DNA of 64,000 nucleotides from Sphingopyxis sp. GW247-27LB (lineage in GTDB: Bacteria > Pseudomonadota > Alphaproteobacteria > Sphingomonadales > Sphingomonadaceae). The position numbers were made by a program, and so were the translations under genes. The first letter of the stretch is position 1, and the number at the start of each line of letters is the position of its first letter. The notes under the pieces are model-generated. The model searched no databases, had not been told where the DNA came from, and saw only the letters and a program-made list of their open reading frames with translations. The stretch spans positions 234,366 through 298,365 of the forward strand of contig NZ_NIWD01000008.1 in the NCBI RefSeq assembly GCF_002277025.1. The letters run 5' to 3'. Positions 61,319 to 64,000 of this stretch are shown here, piece after piece.

Positions 61319-61873
61319 CTACAGATAGTTGACCGTCAGCGTGAAGCTGCCGCTGTAATCGCCCGCGGGTTGGTTCGGCGGTACGGTGAGCGTCCCACCG
61401 ATATAATAGGTCTGCACGCCGCTCGGGAACAAGGTCGCGCTTGGGCCGAGCAAGGTGATGCCGCCGCCGCTCGTTGATACGGCGCGGGTCAGCGTTGCGG
61501 TCATCGACGGGCCGCCGCCGGCGCGGGTCAGCGTCACCGAATTGCTGCCGCTGACGATCAGCAGCAGCCAGCCGCCGGTCCCCTGGAATATCGCGCGCTG
61601 CGCGCCGCCGCCGACGGGGGTGACGCCGCCGCTGGTCGCGCGCGCGCCGGTGACCGGGTCGATCGTCACCGTACCGGCGGCGCCGCTGATCAGCGTGCCG
61701 AAGTCGAGATCGTCGGTTTTGACGAGCGTGTTCGGACGGACGACCGCCGCGGTCGCGGTGCCGCTCTGCTCGGCCCCTTGCGCGGGCGCGGCGAGCGCGC
61801 CGGCGGCGACGCCCGCGATGATGGCAAGGCGGCGCAGGCAAGCGCCGCGGTTGCTGGTCCTTCGAATCCCCAC
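61319..61873 (-). CDS. DUF4402 surface protein 1
   Basis: A 184-residue exported protein (signal peptide about residues 8-32). 'LVKTDDLDFGTLISGAAGTV', 'GGTLTVPPNQPAGDYSGSFT' and the end 'LTVNYL' are DUF4402 features, a beta-sandwich seen in pilus-like or surface-layer proteins. The start is GTG 61873 behind AGGAG at 7 bases, since no ATG fits. A close paralogue lies at 62379. Confidence 0.87.
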   Translation of the reverse strand: MGIRRTSNRGACLRRLAIIAGVAAGALAAPAQGAEQSGTATAAVVRPNTLVKTDDLDFGTLISGAAGTVTIDPVTGARATSGGVTPVGGGAQRAIFQGTGGWLLLIVSGSNSVTLTRAGGGPSMTATLTRAVSTSGGGITLLGPSATLFPSGVQTYYIGGTLTVPPNQPAGDYSGSFTLTVNYL

Positions 61874-61992
61874 GATTCTGCTCCTGTCCGGCACAGACCT
61901 ATGCCAGCCGGACGTGAGCCGATGATGCAGGGACGTGGTAAAGAGCGGCTTTACCTTTGGGCGGGCGATCCCCCCCCCGACTCTCAACCTTT

Positions 61993-62066
61993 GTCGGCGA
62001 TCCCGCCGGGTCTCAGCTTTTGTCGGCGATCCCGCCGCCGTTCAATTCTTGTCGGCGATCCCGCCG
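61993..62066. repeat. 29-bp tandem repeat, three copies
   Basis: The 16-mer gtcggcgatcccgccg starts at 61993, 62022 and 62051, period exactly 29 bp. The third copy is inside the 3' end of the zinc-finger gene and codes for its GGIADKN tail. The two others lie just after the stop. Confidence 0.85.
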
Positions 62067-62239
62067 ACGAGGATGAAGCGCCGGTCGCAATAGCCGCAGT
62101 CGACGAAGCCGTCCTCGGGGTCGATCTCGAGCCAGACGCGCGGATGGCCGAGCGCGGCGTTGGCGAGGCCGTCACCGGTGCCGTCGCAGGCGATGCGGGT
62201 CTTGGGCGTGCGGATCGTTTCGGGTGCGGGCTGGGTCAT
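62042..62239 (-). CDS. Zinc-finger domain protein (zf-CHCC type)
   Basis: A 65-residue protein. 'RIACDGTGDG', 'GHPRVWLEIDPEDGFVDCGY' and 'CDRRFIL' give the C-x(n)-H-x(n)-C-x2-C pattern of zf-CHCC proteins related to mitochondrial complex I subunit NDUFS6. Binds one zinc. Role in bacteria unknown. Its last codons are part of a 29-bp tandem repeat, so the end may have been rewritten by duplication. Confidence 0.88.
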   Translation of the reverse strand: MTQPAPETIRTPKTRIACDGTGDGLANAALGHPRVWLEIDPEDGFVDCGYCDRRFILVGGIADKN

Positions 62240-62378
62240 CGACCGCGCCCATAGCAAGCGTCTCGCGGCTCGGCAATCGGCTGCGAACGCAGGCCGGACG
62301 GCGGCATGACGGCACCGGGCCCGCGCCTCCCCCAAGGCGCGACTGGTCCCCCGGTGCCGTCCCCCCACGCAGCGGCGG

Positions 62379-62939
62379 TCAAAGATAGTTCAGGGTGATG
62401 GTGAAGCTGCCGCTGTAATCGCCCGGCGCCTGGTTCGCATTGACCTCGAGCGTGGCGCCGACGGGGAAGTTGTAGTTGCCGAGCGGCGAGCTGATGCGGA
62501 AGCGCGTCGGCGAGGTCGAGAGGATCGCGGTCGGGGTGCTGCCGATCTCGAAATCGCGGACGCGCATCCGCTGCCCCGGCCCGGTGATCCAGATCCGGTT
62601 CGCGCCGAGCGAGATATTGACCTGGCGGTTATAGCTGCCGAGCCCCGCGAAGCGCGCGGGCTCGCCCCCCGATCCGGCGAGCGTCACGCCGCCGGTGCGG
62701 CTGCGCGACCCGTCGGGGGCGAGGGTGACGGTGCCCGCCGACCCCGACGCGATGATGGCGCCGAAATCGAGGTCGTTCACCTTGAAGAAGGAAAGCGGCC
62801 GCAGCACGATGGCCTCGGTCTCCGCCTGCGCGGCGTCCTGCGCGAAGGCCGGTGCGGCCGCGGCGGGAGCCGCGATCAGCGTGCAGGCGGCGATGCCGCG
62901 CAGCAGCGGCTGCGGGAAAAGGGCGTGACTGGTCCTCAC
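62379..62939 (-). CDS. DUF4402 surface protein 2
   Basis: A 186-residue exported protein with a signal peptide (1-32, AFA). Same fold as the gene at 61319: 'FFKVNDLDFGAIIASGSAGT', 'NANQAPGDYSGSFTITLNYL'. The two differ widely outside these motifs. Possibly subunits of the same surface structure. Confidence 0.9.
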   Translation of the reverse strand: MRTSHALFPQPLLRGIAACTLIAAPAAAAPAFAQDAAQAETEAIVLRPLSFFKVNDLDFGAIIASGSAGTVTLAPDGSRSRTGGVTLAGSGGEPARFAGLGSYNRQVNISLGANRIWITGPGQRMRVRDFEIGSTPTAILSTSPTRFRISSPLGNYNFPVGATLEVNANQAPGDYSGSFTITLNYL

Positions 62940-63050
62940 GGGGCACCGCTTTAGCGGCGAGGCACCAAGATATGCTTAACGCCGGAAGTAAGCATAACGG
63001 CGGCGGCAATCCTCTTTCGCCCCCGGCGCGGCCTCGCTATGGAAGCCGCC

Positions 63051-63974
63051 ATGACCGAAGCCGCCATCCGCATCGACGCCGTTTCCAAAATCTACGCCGG
63101 CGGCAAGCAGGCGCTCGACGAGGTCAGCTTCGACGTGCCGCGCGGGGAGATTTTCGGGCTCCTGGGACCGAACGGCGCGGGCAAGTCGACGCTGATCAAC
63201 ATCCTCGCGGGACTCGTCAACAAGACGAGCGGATCGGCGAGCATCTGGGGCTTCGACATCGACGCCGACCCCCGCAACGCCAAATATTCGATCGGCATCG
63301 TGCCGCAGGAGATCGTCTTCGATCCCTTCTTCACCCCCTATGAGACGCTCGAGAATCAGGCGGGGCTCTATGGCGTGCCCAAGGGGAAGCGCATTTCGGA
63401 CGAGCTGCTCGCCGCGGTGCACCTGTCGGACAAGCGCGACGCCTATGCGCGCACGCTGTCGGGGGGCATGAAGCGCCGTCTGCTCGTCGCCAAGGCGATG
63501 GTGCACTCGCCGCCGATCATCGTCCTCGACGAGCCGACCGCGGGGGTCGACATCGAGCTGCGCCAGCAGCTCTGGTCCTATGTGCAGAGCCTCAACGACC
63601 GCGGCGTCACCGTGGTGCTGACGACGCATTATCTGGAGGAAGCCGAGGAGCTGTGCGACCGTATCGCGATCATCAACCATGGCAAGCTGATCGCGAACAA
63701 GCCGACGCGCGAGCTGGTCGACATGGCGCGCGAGAAGATCGTCGTCGTGACGCTCGACCAGGACGTCACCGTGCTGCCGACGCACCCCGCCTTCGACAAG
63801 GTCGAGCGCGAGGGCGAGCGGGGCCTCGCGATCAGCTACAACAAGGACCGGATGAACGCGGGCGAAGTGCTCGCGGCGGTGAACGCGATGGGGCACGGCA
63901 TCGTCGACGTCTCGACCCGCGAGGCCGATCTGGAGGATGTGTTCCTGAATTTGACGCGGGCGGCGAATGGGTGA
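63051..63974 (+). CDS. ABC transporter ATP-binding protein (ABC-2 type, YadG-like)
   Basis: A 307-residue ATPase. Walker A 'GLLGPNGAGKSTLINIL', signature 'LSGGMKRRLLVAKAM', Walker B 'IIVLDEPTAGVD', switch His in 'LTTHYLEEAEEL'. C-terminal domain as in YadG/DrrA-type multidrug or polysaccharide exporters. The ABC-2 membrane partner should start right after the window. ATG 63051 preferred over ATG 63039. Confidence 0.93.
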   Translation: MTEAAIRIDAVSKIYAGGKQALDEVSFDVPRGEIFGLLGPNGAGKSTLINILAGLVNKTSGSASIWGFDIDADPRNAKYSIGIVPQEIVFDPFFTPYETLENQAGLYGVPKGKRISDELLAAVHLSDKRDAYARTLSGGMKRRLLVAKAMVHSPPIIVLDEPTAGVDIELRQQLWSYVQSLNDRGVTVVLTTHYLEEAEELCDRIAIINHGKLIANKPTRELVDMAREKIVVVTLDQDVTVLPTHPAFDKVEREGERGLAISYNKDRMNAGEVLAAVNAMGHGIVDVSTREADLEDVFLNLTRAANG

Positions 63975-64000
63975 GGACGAGCGCCCTTCTCCCCTCCCGC

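Noticed and set aside
61993..62066. CRISPR array from the 29-bp period.
   Set aside because: Repeat unit is 16 bp with 13-bp gaps, and one copy is coding. Three copies only and no cas genes.

Overview
The window is GC-rich alphaproteobacterial chromosome, most likely Sphingopyxis or a close relative in the Sphingomonadaceae. Evidence: NrnC directly upstream of lptC-lptA, a DUF3035 (BamF-like) lipoprotein behind ileS-lspA, two DUF4402 surface proteins, a GTTC-N7-GTTC LexA box, very dense packing with ATGA/GTGA overlaps, and many sphingomonad intergenic palindromes of the GAGCTTGTCGAAG type. No rRNA, tRNA, CRISPR array, transposase or integrase was recognised.

Layout. 1-6.4 kb: N-terminus of an alpha-2-macroglobulin-like protein, HIT protein and hisE (minus), then ung, a TauE-like permease, a YaiI protein, a tiny secreted peptide, an Mpo1-like protein and OsmC (plus). 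6.4-12.8 kb: a 2H phosphoesterase under a probable LexA box, envelope lipoproteins, arylamine N-acetyltransferase, a TauD-type dioxygenase and a ThuA protein. 12.8-19.7 kb, the accessory part: rifampin ADP-ribosyltransferase Arr, an acidic HTH protein, a zinc-ribbon protein, a second 2H phosphoesterase, an AT-rich foreign block (about 15.3-17.15 kb) with an anti-phage dCTP deaminase, a previously uncalled 52-codon partner ORF and a diverged thiC 3' end, then native thiC with its TPP riboswitch. 19.7-34.2 kb: DMT transporter, MipA, dxs, the ileS-lspA-DUF3035 operon, a GIY-YIG protein, glycerophosphodiesterase, ribF, dipeptidase and purE-purK-folA. 34.4-41.6 kb: diguanylate cyclase, GDT1-like transporter, dps, RGG/double cold-shock protein, nrnC-lptC-lptA and an Atm1-type exporter. 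41.8-50.5 kb: phytase, a Kef-type antiporter, recQ, a phosphatase/small protein/sterol-desaturase operon and a GMC oxidoreductase. 50.5-64 kb: tandem-HxlR regulator with divergent VOC protein, amtB-glnK with a sigma-54 promoter and NtrC-like site, EEP nuclease, a PNPOx-like operon, a membrane HExxH protein, a large secreted protein, tldD, two DUF4402 proteins, a zinc-finger protein and an ABC ATPase whose partner lies past the edge.

How it fits together: mostly housekeeping (isoprenoid, thiamine, FAD, purine and folate synthesis, LPS export, nitrogen uptake, DNA repair) with one clear horizontally acquired phage-defence insertion. The strongest lead is that insertion: a DcdV/AvcD-type deaminase preceded by a foreign thiC 3' end and followed by an overlapping small ORF with its own ribosome-binding site. 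Start codons, repeat boundaries and regulatory sites were read by eye; no database search was possible.
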